Positions 1 through 8,182 are shown, counted from the first letter of the stretch. The stretch is 39,439 bases of DNA from Gammaproteobacteria bacterium (GCA_011389885.1 JAABTK010000045.1:1-39439); one strand, 5' to 3'. A program made the numbers and translations. Notes: generated from the letters alone by a model not told the origin.

Positions 1-1
1 G

Positions 2-199
2 CGACTCGGCATCTATCGGGATTTTATCGTCAACACGAAGACCTCAAGCCGGGTTTTATCCACCGTATTTCTAGGACGCATCGCAAATATGTTCTCGGAC
101 CTCAAGTTGCCCGATGGCGAGTTGAAGCGTGATGTCCTGGATTTGGGGCGCTATTTCAGAGAGATAAACGGAGGTGAGTCCTGTGCTGCTGGGAGCTAA
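2..199 (+). CDS. C-terminal fragment of an unrecognised protein (cut by window edge)
   Basis: An open frame runs from the window edge to a TAA at 197-199 and encodes about 65 residues, mostly charged and hydrophobic in alternation, ending in a polar tail. No motif is recognised. Its end overlaps the probable translation start region of the metal-binding protein downstream, as is common for co-transcribed genes. The frame is short, so it could be chance; only the missing upstream sequence would decide. Confidence 0.35.
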   Translation, partial: RLGIYRDFIVNTKTSSRVLSTVFLGRIANMFSDLKLPDGELKRDVLDLGRYFREINGGESCAAGS

Positions 200-252
200 T
201 TCGTGGGGATACCTCAGGGATCAAGACCGTTTGCGCCGCAGCCATCCTGCTG

Positions 253-1101
253 TTGCCCGCCACACCCGCCATCGCCAAGCTGGATGTCGTCGCCAGCAGC
301 TCCAGCACCGGCGCGCTGGTGCGGGAGATCGCCCGGGAACAGGCCAACCTGACCATCCTCGCGCCCCCCGACCGCGACCTGCATCACCTGCAAGCCCGCC
401 CCAGCATGATCCGCGCCCTGCGCGGCGCGGATCTGGTGGTCGCCCTCGGCGCGGACATCGAGGTGGGCTGGCTGCCGCTGGCGATCAACCAGGCAGCCAA
501 TCCGGACATCCAGCCGGGCCGTCGCGGCTACTTCGAGGCCGCGGCCCAGGTCCGCCTGCTGGATGTCGGCGGCCCGGCGGACCGCGCCCTGGGCGACGTC
601 CACCCGACCGGCAACCCCCACCTCAACATGGACCCGCTGCGCATGGCCGAGGTAGCCAAGGCCTTGGCGGAGCGCCTGGCGATGCTCGATGGCGACAATG
701 CCGAAGAGTATCGCGCCCGCGCCCAGGCCTTCGGCCAGCGGGTCGAGGCGCGGGTAGCCAGCTGGCGTCAACGGCTCGTCAATCCGCCTGGCGTCGTCTC
801 CTTCCACAAGGATGTCATCTACCTGCTCGACCGCTTTGGCATCCCGCTCTGGGGCACGCCGGAGCCGGTGCCCGGCGTGCCGCCAACCGCCTCCCACCTG
901 CGCGGCTTGATCGAAGAACTGCGCGGTCGTAGCGGTCTGGTGGTATCGACCCCCTATCAACTGCAACAGCCGCCCGCCTCCATCGCCGATGCACTGGGCT
1001 GGAAACAGATCCGCCTGCCCCTGGAACCGCCCCTCGACGCGGATGGCGACGGCTACCTGGAGCACATGCAACGCTGGGTCGATGCGTTGGCGGAAGATTG
1101 A
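253..1101 (+). CDS. Metal ABC transporter substrate-binding protein (ZnuA/TroA family)
   Basis: This is the periplasmic metal-binding subunit of a zinc- or manganese-type ABC importer. Family landmarks, numbered from the TTG at 253, are the DLHHLQARPS segment with His44-His45, the DVHPTGNPHLNMDP segment with His117 and His123, and SFHKDVIYLLDRFGIP with His185, followed by the PVPGVPPTASHL stretch typical of the second lobe. No long His-rich loop is present. TTG 253 is the only standard start, but it would cut into a hydrophobic leader (IKTVCAAAILLLPATPAIA) that reads open upstream to a TGA at 175-177 and looks like a signal peptide. The true start may therefore be a rare codon such as CTG at 181, which follows GGAGGTGA. 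The ATPase and permease genes follow. Which metal is carried cannot be read from the sequence. Confidence 0.85.
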   Translation: MPATPAIAKLDVVASSSSTGALVREIAREQANLTILAPPDRDLHHLQARPSMIRALRGADLVVALGADIEVGWLPLAINQAANPDIQPGRRGYFEAAAQVRLLDVGGPADRALGDVHPTGNPHLNMDPLRMAEVAKALAERLAMLDGDNAEEYRARAQAFGQRVEARVASWRQRLVNPPGVVSFHKDVIYLLDRFGIPLWGTPEPVPGVPPTASHLRGLIEELRGRSGLVVSTPYQLQQPPASIADALGWKQIRLPLEPPLDADGDGYLEHMQRWVDALAED

Positions 1102-1120
1102 TCCCAAATTCGGCGATTGA

Positions 1121-1251
1121 AGCCACAGAGACACAGAGAGAACATCGACAAAACAATGAGTTACATAACGCCATCAGGTCACCGGCAAGTTTCTCAAAAA
1201 TACCGATGTCGCCGATTGGAAATACTCCGTGTGCTCTGTGCCTCTGTGGCT
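1121..1251. repeat. Small inverted-repeat element between importer genes
   Basis: An 18-nt arm at 1121-1138 (agccacagagacacagag) is matched by its inverse at 1234-1251 with one mismatch, enclosing about 95 nt without a gene. The arms resemble the short 'cacagagacacagag' repeats that are dispersed in many proteobacterial genomes. It separates the binding-protein gene from the ATPase gene and could fold into a hairpin in the mRNA. Confidence 0.7.
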
Positions 1252-1271
1252 AACCGTTCTTTCCCAGGGTG

Positions 1272-1835
1272 ATGTCCCTGCCCCTGCTCAACGCCGACGG
1301 TCTGGTCACCGGCTACACCGCACCGGTGATCGGCCCCCTCTCTTTCTCCGTCACCCCCGGCGAGGTGGTGGGCCTGTGGGGCGCGAACGGTTGCGGCAAG
1401 TCAACCCTGCTGCGCGCCATTGCCAACAAGGCGCGAGTCTTCGCGGGCGACCTTCAACGCAAGCCCGGCCTGACCCTGGCGTGGCAGATGCAGCAACCGA
1501 TCCGCCTCGACGAAATGCCCCTCAACGGCCACGACTACCTGCGCTACGCCAAGGCCGATCGGGAGACGCCGCCGGAACGACTACGCCCCTGGCTGGATCG
1601 GCGAATCGACGCCCTGAGCGGCGGCCAGTTTCAGCTTCTCGCCGTGTGGGCGATCCTCGGCGGTTGGGCCGATCTGGTGCTGCTGGATGAACCCACCAAT
1701 AACCTCGACCCGCAAGGCGAGCGGATCCTCGCGGAGATCCTGAAAAACGAACAGGGCGAGCGCGCGGTGCTATTGGTGAGTCATGAACACCGCTTTCTGG
1801 AGCAGGCCTGTGATCGGGTCATCAAGATCGCCTGA
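1272..1835 (+). CDS. Metal ABC transporter ATP-binding protein (ZnuC-like)
   Basis: This is the nucleotide-binding subunit that powers the importer on the inner face of the cytoplasmic membrane. All ABC motifs are visible in order: Walker A (GANGCGKST), a Q-loop in LAWQMQQP, the signature LSGGQ, Walker B with catalytic Glu (LVLLDEPTNNLD) and the H-loop His in LLVSHEHRF. At about 187 residues it is compact, with a short helical domain between the Q-loop and signature. ATG 1272 is preferred, although the GTG three bases upstream is equally in frame. Its TGA overlaps the ATG of the permease gene by one base (TGATG), so the two are translationally coupled. Confidence 0.9.
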   Translation: MSLPLLNADGLVTGYTAPVIGPLSFSVTPGEVVGLWGANGCGKSTLLRAIANKARVFAGDLQRKPGLTLAWQMQQPIRLDEMPLNGHDYLRYAKADRETPPERLRPWLDRRIDALSGGQFQLLAVWAILGGWADLVLLDEPTNNLDPQGERILAEILKNEQGERAVLLVSHEHRFLEQACDRVIKIA

Positions 1836-2623
1836 TGATGACTTTCGACACGCTCTTTGCCGTGCCTTTCTTAAGCGGCCTGCTGATCGCGGCGGTGCTT
1901 TCCGCGGTGGGCGTGCTGCTGCGCCTGCGGGACGAGTGGCTCGCCGCTCTTGGTTTCGCCCACCTCGCCGGGGCCAGCGCCTTGATCGGGCTGGCCATCC
2001 ATCTGCCCGCGGTCCTCGGCGCGACCTTCGGCGCCGCCCTCGGCGCGCTGATCAAGACCCTGGGGCGCTTTCGCGGCAACTCCGTCTACGCGCTGATGAT
2101 CCTCGCCGGCTGGTCGATCAGCCTGCTGGTCGCCGCCAACACCGCGCTGGGCAGCGCCATCGGCCACGCCATGGTCGAGGGACAACTCTACTTCGCCGGC
2201 GTCCCCCACCTTACCGCAGCGATACTGCTGGCGGTCGCCACCCTGGCCGGTCTCTACTGGCTAATGCCGATCATCATCCGCGACCGCCTCTTCCCCGGCC
2301 ACGATGCCGCCAACCGCCTCCCGGCATGGCGCTGGCACCTTGTCTTCGATCTGCTGACCGCCACCAGCATGGCCGTCGCCACCGCCACCCTCGGTCTGAT
2401 GGCCGCCTTTGCGCTGGTGTTCATCCCCCCTTGGCTCGCCTTCCGTTTGGCGAAAAGCTGGAAACAGGCGCTGATGATCAGCCTGATTTTCGGCACGGCG
2501 ACCTACATCGGCGCATTCCTGCTGGCGCTGCGGCTGGATCAGCCGTTCGCGCCGGTGCTGGCGGCCCTGTTGCTGGTTATCGCGGGCGGCGTCCGGGGAC
2601 ATTGGAAGAGTCGCGAGGTTTGA
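1835..2623 (+). CDS. Metal ABC transporter permease (ABC-3 family, ZnuB-like)
   Basis: This is the membrane subunit of the importer. The 262-residue protein is almost entirely hydrophobic, with seven to eight predicted transmembrane helices, and carries the DEWLAALGFAHLAGASALIG segment that corresponds to the conserved early part of ABC-3 permeases. It lacks a long soluble domain, as expected. Two adjacent ATG codons (1835 and 1838) are possible starts, and the first overlaps the ATPase stop codon. It completes a binding protein-ATPase-permease set. No Zur-type operator was recognised upstream of the cluster. Confidence 0.88.
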   Translation: MMTFDTLFAVPFLSGLLIAAVLSAVGVLLRLRDEWLAALGFAHLAGASALIGLAIHLPAVLGATFGAALGALIKTLGRFRGNSVYALMILAGWSISLLVAANTALGSAIGHAMVEGQLYFAGVPHLTAAILLAVATLAGLYWLMPIIIRDRLFPGHDAANRLPAWRWHLVFDLLTATSMAVATATLGLMAAFALVFIPPWLAFRLAKSWKQALMISLIFGTATYIGAFLLALRLDQPFAPVLAALLLVIAGGVRGHWKSREV

Positions 2624-2749
2624 CCACTGCCAAGGCATGACCGGCGCGGCTGTACTAATGCAGCAACCGCCAAGTGACTGTGAATAATGCGGGGATAGGG
2701 TATTGGTTTTTATATAAATAGTGTTATTACTTATTTAGCGGGTGCTGCA

Positions 2750-2941
2750 CTAGAAGCTGACCTCGACCCCGAAGGCATAGGTCCTGCCCCGGGTAGGCAG
2801 GCCTTCTTCGGATGGAAGGCCGGAGGGGCTGGCGTATTCGGTGTCCAGCAGGTTGTAGAGCGTCGCGCTGAGGGTTACGTCGGGGGTCCATTCATAGCGC
2901 AACTTGGCGTTGGCCAGCCACACGGGTCGAAAAGGAGCCAC
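2750..2941 (-). pseudogene. Remnant of a TonB-dependent outer-membrane receptor
   Basis: The reading frame encodes only the last barrel strands of a TonB-dependent receptor: a segment like WLANAKLRYEW, the typical NLLDTEYASP stretch, and a C-terminal aromatic ending (AFGVEVSF) as used for outer-membrane insertion. The rest of the receptor, normally 600-750 residues, is absent. The sequence beyond about 2930 does not continue it. It is convergent with the metal importer, so it may be what is left of a metal-uptake receptor; that link is inference. Confidence 0.75.
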
Positions 2942-3129
2942 AGTTCTTGCCAGCCTTTCGGTTAACGAGAACGGTGAACGATTTGCTCATTCTCTCCTCG
3001 TTATCCGTTCTCGTCGCCGTTCGCGTCAACCGATCTCCTCGTGCCGGCGCACAGGCTCACGCCTTGCCGTCCTGAATATCCTCGCAGAAGTGATATGCGC
3101 CCACGAGTCGGCTAAGATTCGGCGGTTCC

Positions 3130-3158
3130 TTGACGTCTATGCCTCACGTTATTAACAT
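3130..3158 (+). promoter_or_regulatory. Possible sigma-70 promoter for the DUF2293 gene
   Basis: TTGACG at 3130-3135 and TAACAT at 3153-3158 are separated by 17 bases and lie about 60 bases upstream of the likely start codon. The -35 matches five of six consensus bases and the -10 four of six. This is a match by eye only. Confidence 0.35.
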
Positions 3159-3219
3159 GGCGTTCCATGATAACTATTCGTGCGCTTATTACTTGCCGTA
3201 CGGCTACGTTGGAGGTGAC

Positions 3220-3897
3220 ATGAAGAATAAATCCGGTGACAATCAGCTCAAGGTCTTTATCTCCACTCGCGAATCCACTTGTGAAGAATGTGGGGAAGCA
3301 CTCGGCCATCACGCCTGGATCACCCTAAGGGATGAGAAAGGTGCCGCGTGCCTGACATGTGCGGATCTCGACCATCTCGTCTTCTTGCCTTCTGGCGATA
3401 CGGCCCTTACGCGTCGTGCGCGCAAGCACTCCCGACTTTGTGCCGTTGTGTTGAAATGGAGTCGGACACGCAAACGATATGAACGCCAAGGCCTCTTGGT
3501 CGAAAACGAAGCCCTCGAACAATCTGAGCGCGAGTGTGAAGCCGACGCGACCCAGCGGGAGATTCGGCGTGGTCAGGCCGTCCTACGGCGTGCAGAGATC
3601 GATCAGGCATATATCCACGATTTTGCCAAGCGCGTTCGCGAACTCTACCCCAACTGTCCCAACGGGAGGGAGATGATCATTGCTGAACACGCCTGCCGAA
3701 AATACACCGGACGTGTCGGCCGCAGTGCTGCCGCCAAAGCGTTGGATGAGCATGCGATCCGGCTTGCCGTAGCCGCCCATGCGCGACATACAGAAACAAA
3801 TTATGATGACCTTCTTTCGAGCATGGTCGAGCGAATAAAAGCGCGTTCAATGGTTCGTGGAGCAGTTTCAAGCGTCCTTGCGCAGTGGGGTGAATGA
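3220..3897 (+). CDS. DUF2293 domain protein with N-terminal zinc-ribbon-like cysteines
   Basis: The 225-residue protein has two CxxC pairs (Cys21/Cys24 and Cys44/Cys47) that could bind zinc. A basic, Arg-rich middle follows, then a C-terminal DUF2293-type domain from about residue 130, with ELYPNCPNGREMIIAEHAC, KYTGRVGRSAAAKALDE and a trailing AHARHTETNYDDLL. The family has no assigned biochemical role that I can state; nucleic-acid binding is plausible from the basic residues and zinc-like fingers. ATG 3220 is chosen because GGAGGTGA lies directly upstream; an upstream extension to 3130 would overlap the possible promoter. It sits alone among mobile and degraded DNA, which suggests transfer. 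Confidence 0.8.
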   Translation: MKNKSGDNQLKVFISTRESTCEECGEALGHHAWITLRDEKGAACLTCADLDHLVFLPSGDTALTRRARKHSRLCAVVLKWSRTRKRYERQGLLVENEALEQSERECEADATQREIRRGQAVLRRAEIDQAYIHDFAKRVRELYPNCPNGREMIIAEHACRKYTGRVGRSAAAKALDEHAIRLAVAAHARHTETNYDDLLSSMVERIKARSMVRGAVSSVLAQWGE

Positions 3898-4069
3898 CGC
3901 CGCTCACAAATCAGGCTGGCTGGCCGCATTACGTCAATGGGTGCTGACAGAATACCTATTCGACAACCGGAACGCCACCGATCAAGTGTTCAGGGAGTCG
4001 GGTAGAAATACGGCGCGCGCACCCTTAGGCTCGGGCTTGGCTGTGTCGGCGTTTCCGCTGTATGTGCCC

Positions 4070-4929
4070 GTCTAGCCCGAACCATAGCCCACGTTTCCGC
4101 AAGCCCCCCTCTCATCCCGGACGGTCGGTTTTCCCGAGTCCGGTTGGCGGCCAGTGAGCAGCCGTTTATTCATCGCCAAGCCTTCCCGCTCAGACCGGAG
4201 CTTAAGTACGCGCTCACATACACCCCGTCTCCGCACGGTTTACTCAACAACTATCCCAAGGCTCCGTGTCCACCGTTGATTGGGCACTGTGTCCCATGGT
4301 GGTGTCGACCGTTGGGCACTCACTGTACCGAGAGCCCCTTTGCCCGAGGGTCGGTGTGACCGCCTCTCGGCACGGGACTGCAACCCGTGTCGCCGGGCAT
4401 TACCCCAGCTTTCTCGCTCGTACGGGCTCATGCGCCGGACCTCGATCCTCTCACGGCCTCGGTTTTACCCTTTCACCCTGAGTCTTTGCAGGTTGCTGCG
4501 CGCCCCTGCTGGAAGGCGGCCCTTCCCGGCGTTATCTCCGCGAATCTTTCTCCAGGCGCCTGGACCCTTACCCCGGCGCTCCCCATGGTGCATCGACTCG
4601 CTTCTTCCCATGGGACATCGGCCTTCCCCGTTTCCTAAGCAGGTCGGCATGCCACAAAAGTCCCGCGCAACGACTTCGGCGCGGAGGTTGTTCTCGGGGC
4701 TGCAGTCATTCACTCATGTTCAGGCCCCCGGGTTTGCTCGCCACCCAGGTCGTTCCCACCGCCGGAGCGGGCCTCTCGACCCCCATCCGGGGCAGCCGTG
4801 ACTTTTACGTCCACGCCTATCACGGTACGTTACCTCACCGAGCAGTGGATATGCTAGCCGTCCGAATCGAGCAATTGACGGCAAAGGGACTTTCACCCTC
4901 TAAGATTCGCGGCCTTGCCGGCCGCTCCT
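4070..4929 (-). ncRNA. Group II intron-like RNA without an encoded reverse transcriptase
   Basis: Read on the minus strand, this stretch has the hallmarks of a bacterial group II intron. The 5' part contains AGAGGGTGAAAGTCCC (around 4883-4900), typical of domain I. Near the 3' end (about 4115-4146) there is a domain V-like hairpin: a CCGGAC/GTCCGG stem, a TCGG/CCGA inner stem with a GAAAA loop and a two-base bulge, followed by GATGAGAGGGGGGC and then a domain VI-like stem. Only about 850 nt separate the ends and no reverse transcriptase/maturase frame lies between, so it would need a maturase in trans or be dead. The 5' edge is set where the inverted repeat at 4930 begins; the 3' edge is approximate. 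The domain V base triad departs from the AGC consensus, so activity is doubtful. Short frames in all six directions here look spurious. Confidence 0.55.
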
Positions 4930-4990
4930 AGGAAATCCAACCGCCTATGCCAAACTATACCCCCGACCGGGGGGGAGTCAAGGCTCGATT
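4930..4990 (+). repeat. Left arm of a 61-nt imperfect inverted repeat
   Basis: The first 16 bases (aggaaatccaaccgcc) are identical to the inverse of 5676-5691, and a second block (agtcaaggctcg) matches the inverse of bases near 5631-5645 with a two-base shift. Homology stops exactly where the intron-like element is proposed to begin. Confidence 0.8.
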
Positions 4991-5630
4991 TGAGCCTCTC
5001 CCGACCACGGGAGGATGACCGGGACGCCAAAATCGGTCAGTGGGGATGTGTCGAAGGCGGTTTTTGTGGTGGGAGGAGGTAGGGGCGGGAGCAGGTTTCA
5101 CGCAAACGGCAACGGCCGGTCAGGCAACCCCACAGCGGACCGCTACTAGGACACCCGTTGATCGTACTCGAACGAAGGCTCGGGCTGGGCGAGAGGGTCG
5201 CCCTGATGGTGATCCACTGCGTCGGCGGCCTCAGCCCCGGAGACTTTGTACCACTCCGGCGGTCCCCTGGCGGAGGCGATCCGGGGCGGGGGAAGTTTTT
5301 GGGTATCCGATTCTGTGCCCATTCTGTGCTCGGTGTCCCCGCGCCAGCCCCTGGCTCGAATCCGCCACAGTGAAAGCCGCGATGGAGCGTCCCCCGAACC
5401 TCCGGCCCGGAATAGGCCGCCCTTTCCCCCGACGAGCCCAATGCGGGTTGCCGCAGGATGACCCGTGCGCGAAACGCCTCCGGCCGCGCTTCGCCGCTCC
5501 TTCGCTTGCGGAAAATCGCCTCAGGCCGCCCGATTCACTCCAGTCCGGAGCCGTTTCCATCCAATTTGCCTGGGAATACCCCGCTCGCCTGCCTGCGCGG
5601 GTTGCTGATGCTTCAGGCTGCGGTTTTGAA
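4991..5630. other. GC-rich stretch without a convincing gene
   Basis: Several frames stay open in both strands because of high GC content, but none shows a ribosome-binding site, family motif or sensible composition. The stretch is enclosed by the 61-nt inverted repeat, so it may be the body of a degraded or non-autonomous mobile element. I cannot name its function. Confidence 0.5.
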
Positions 5631-5691
5631 CCGAGCCTTGACTGCACCTCCGGATCGCTGGGATACTTCCGCGCGGGCGGTTGGATTTCCT
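5631..5691 (-). repeat. Right arm of the 61-nt imperfect inverted repeat
   Basis: This is the inverse counterpart of 4930-4990. Beyond its outer end the sequence turns into a pyrimidine-rich run (tttcctttcc) unlike the intron-like sequence beside the left arm, so the homology ends at the same base in both copies. Confidence 0.8.
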
Positions 5692-5868
5692 TTCCTTTCC
5701 TTTGCAACAATGGATAGAGTGAAAAGGCTCAAACGGGGGTGTGACATTGCCAAGCGCATGGCCACGGGCTTAGAAACCCCCGCAGGAACCGGATGCGATT
5801 GCGCCGCCGCCAGACCCCAAAACCCCGGAGGCCGCTGTGTCGCAATCGATCACCCCAGGAGGACATGA

Positions 5869-6786
5869 ATGAGACTGGCGATGCTGACCCTGGTGGTGGG
5901 GGACGACTACAAAACCTGCGTAAGCGCAGGTCTTCGTTCGAAGCAGCGGTACTGCGAGAGGCACCGCATCGATTGCATTATTGACGAAACCCGCTATTTA
6001 CCCGACTGGCCCATACCCTGGTCCAAGCTGGTTGCCCTGCAACACCAGCTTGCGCGCTACGATGTGGTGTTCCTCAGCGATGCGGACGTGTTGATCACCA
6101 ACTCGTCCTTCGATATTCGCGGGATGCTGGAGCAGGTATTTCGGCAGGATCGGGATCTGTTGATCAATTCCGAGCTGAATTTCGATCAGCAGGGCAGGGT
6201 AACCAACGCGATTCTCAACAGCGGTAATTTTTTTATCCGCAATACCGCCTGGTCGCAGGAATTTCTCGCTCGCTGGCAGGGGATGTCGGCCTACAAAGAC
6301 GCCGAATACTGGGAGCAGAGCGCCCTGAATGCAGGCGACTTGGCCGTTCAAAAGCCGATACAGTACTGCTATAACCAGCACCTATTCAATAGCTTTGGAA
6401 CGTCTTACTTCAACGGCTGGCAGCCGGGCGACTTTCTGCTACACGCCGCCCGTTGGCCAAGCCAGAGCCTCATGGCCTTGTTTCAATACCTCTCTCCCTT
6501 TAGCAACACCACGCCCGCCATGCAGCAGCCGCACCAGGGAGAAGAGATTGAGTACGATCGGCACAACTACACCCTGGGGGCATTCGGTCGCCTGATGGAT
6601 GCCGTAGGACGCTATTGCGGCGATTGGTTTCCTCTTCACTCCCTGTCCTTCGATCTGCACCCCGGCATTCGTCGGTCCAAGGCCCTGCCCAGAGAGTCTG
6701 CACCGCCGCAGGTGCGGGATGTTGAACGGGCGGTGATGGTGCGTTTCAGCCATGACACCCATTGGTGGAGTTTTGATGTGCTCTAG
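5869..6786 (+). CDS. GT34-like (galactosyl/mannosyl transferase) glycosyltransferase
   Basis: The 305-residue soluble protein begins with a Rossmann-type strand (MRLAMLTLVVGDDY), carries WSKLVALQHQLARYDVVFLSDADVLI with the DxD metal/nucleotide-sugar motif at residues 71-73, and later NSGNFFIRNT, WEQSALN and NGWQPGDFLLHAA. These recall the GT34 alpha-galactosyl/mannosyltransferase fold. The sugar donor and acceptor are unknown. ATG 5869 is favoured by AGGAGGA six bases upstream; an ATG at 5865 is out of frame. There is no signal peptide or membrane helix. It stands alone between the inverted-repeat element and a transposase, with no other glycan gene nearby, so it was probably acquired. Confidence 0.75.
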   Translation: MRLAMLTLVVGDDYKTCVSAGLRSKQRYCERHRIDCIIDETRYLPDWPIPWSKLVALQHQLARYDVVFLSDADVLITNSSFDIRGMLEQVFRQDRDLLINSELNFDQQGRVTNAILNSGNFFIRNTAWSQEFLARWQGMSAYKDAEYWEQSALNAGDLAVQKPIQYCYNQHLFNSFGTSYFNGWQPGDFLLHAARWPSQSLMALFQYLSPFSNTTPAMQQPHQGEEIEYDRHNYTLGAFGRLMDAVGRYCGDWFPLHSLSFDLHPGIRRSKALPRESAPPQVRDVERAVMVRFSHDTHWWSFDVL

Positions 6787-6840
6787 GTTCCAGGTCTTGG
6801 CACCTCTCCCCTAGCCGGTGTGCGCGGACGCGGGGGGAGA

Positions 6841-6900
6841 GGCCTAGGCTGTCGAAATGCCCCCCCTATTCGGGTGCCGAATTTCCCGGTTTTTGGCTTT
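6841..6900 (+). repeat. Left copy of a 60-nt direct repeat flanking the transposase
   Basis: It shares cctaggctgtcgaaat and gaatttcccggtttttggct with 8838-8896 in the same orientation and with similar spacing. The end of the transposase gene is read from inside this copy. Confidence 0.75.
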
Positions 6901-8182
6901 GATTCTCAGCCAGAAAGGCGGCTCTGCGTTTGCGCAACGTATAGGGGATATGCTGCGCTTCCCACTGGGCCAGGTCGTGGTGGGAGGTCTGCGCGAGGGC
7001 GTTGGCCAAGGTGTCTGGGTCGGGGTTTCCGCAAAGAGCTGGGAGCAAGAGCGTCGTGCGATTCATGTCGGCCTGCGGGCTGCGTTCGAGGATGTACTTG
7101 AAGTGGCCGAACAGGGATTCGATGATATCGCTGCTGACGATCAGCGGCAGCTCCGTGAATTCGCGCTGGATGGCGTGGTGGCGATCGAGCCAAGCGAGCA
7201 AGCGTTGTCTGACGACGGAGTTGGCGGGCAAACCCTCCGCAAGGTCGCGACACTGCGCGCCGGTGTCGGAATCGAGCCCTTTGTTTTTCAATGTGGCCAT
7301 GACGTGGGAAACCGTCACCGCGGTGGCGGCGAAGGTGGTGATGAACGGGCGCAACGCGGAGAAGCCCGGCAGGGCCTTGCGCAGCCTCGCCAACACGCTG
7401 CCCTTTTTGGCGCGCCCTTTGACGGCCATCCGGTCGAGCATCTTCTCGCCCCAGCGGGCGAGCTTGCCGATGCTGAGAAAACGCCCCTTGGTGCGCAGCT
7501 TCGGCGGCACGAGGAACGCCAAGTCGGTTTGGCGCAGCGCCTTCGCCGCCTGCGTCGTCAACGCGGTGAAGCGTTTGTAGGGCGCGGTGTGCTCGAACTG
7601 CGCCTTGAGGGCGCTGGCCATGACATGGCTGATGTCTTCGATCACCGGGGCGGAGATCTGCGCCCGCTCCATCCACAGCCGCACGCCCTTGTTCAGCGTG
7701 GCGTCGCAATCCTTTGTAATGGCCGCCGGGGGGCCGGCACGCGAGAAGGTCGCCTCCAACTGCCGCGCCACCGTCGCCCCGTTGACCGTCTCCGCGATGG
7801 CCAGCCCGATGCACTGACAATCCTCCAGCCGGATGGCGAATCCGCGCTGCGCCAACGCCGCCAGCGGCACGCGCAGCACCACCAAGGCCTTCTTTGTGCC
7901 CACATCAATGGAGTGATCAATGATGGCCATCCAGGGCGCGGTGATCGGCGCCACCTGCTTGAGCAGCCCCAGGCCGATGCGCAAGCTCCAGTTGATCACC
8001 GAGGTGAAATGCGGCGTCCAGCCGCCGCCCCTCGGTGTTTGGCTCTGGAACAGCCCCAAGATGCGCGGCACGCTGCGAAAGGAGATCGTCGCTCGCAACA
8101 CCAGCAGCACGCACAGGATGCGCACCGCATCCGCTTGGGCCAAGCTGTCGTCGGCTATCACCGGTGGCCGAAAATCGTTCAC
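6866..8182 (-). CDS. DDE-type transposase, family not assigned
   Basis: The 438-residue protein has a helix-turn-helix-like N-terminus followed by an RNase H-like core. Candidate catalytic acids are Asp89 (AIIDHSIDVG), Asp158 or Asp160 (AITKDCDATLNKG) and Glu355 (SSDIIESLFGHFK). I do not recognise the insertion-sequence family with certainty. The frame appears intact, but the last dozen residues (from about 427) are translated from the dispersed repeat at 6841-6900, so the original C-terminus may be lost. The GTG start at 8182 lies inside the first of a series of 23-bp repeats, also unusual. No second transposition gene is adjacent. Activity is uncertain. Confidence 0.7.
   Translation of the reverse strand: MNDFRPPVIADDSLAQADAVRILCVLLVLRATISFRSVPRILGLFQSQTPRGGGWTPHFTSVINWSLRIGLGLLKQVAPITAPWMAIIDHSIDVGTKKALVVLRVPLAALAQRGFAIRLEDCQCIGLAIAETVNGATVARQLEATFSRAGPPAAITKDCDATLNKGVRLWMERAQISAPVIEDISHVMASALKAQFEHTAPYKRFTALTTQAAKALRQTDLAFLVPPKLRTKGRFLSIGKLARWGEKMLDRMAVKGRAKKGSVLARLRKALPGFSALRPFITTFAATAVTVSHVMATLKNKGLDSDTGAQCRDLAEGLPANSVVRQRLLAWLDRHHAIQREFTELPLIVSSDIIESLFGHFKYILERSPQADMNRTTLLLPALCGNPDPDTLANALAQTSHHDLAQWEAQHIPYTLRKRRAAFLAENQSQKPGNSAPE

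Noticed and set aside
4144-4931. Several 60-170 residue proteins on both strands
   Set aside because: They overlap one another across the intron-like RNA, have no ribosome-binding sites and match structured RNA sequence instead.
5340-5375. tRNA T-arm-like ggctcgaatccgcc
   Set aside because: No matching acceptor stem, anticodon arm or D-arm could be built around it.
5037-5868. Open frames of 130-225 residues in the GC-rich stretch
   Set aside because: Both strands stay open from composition alone, peptides are Arg/Pro-rich and no motif or start signal was found.
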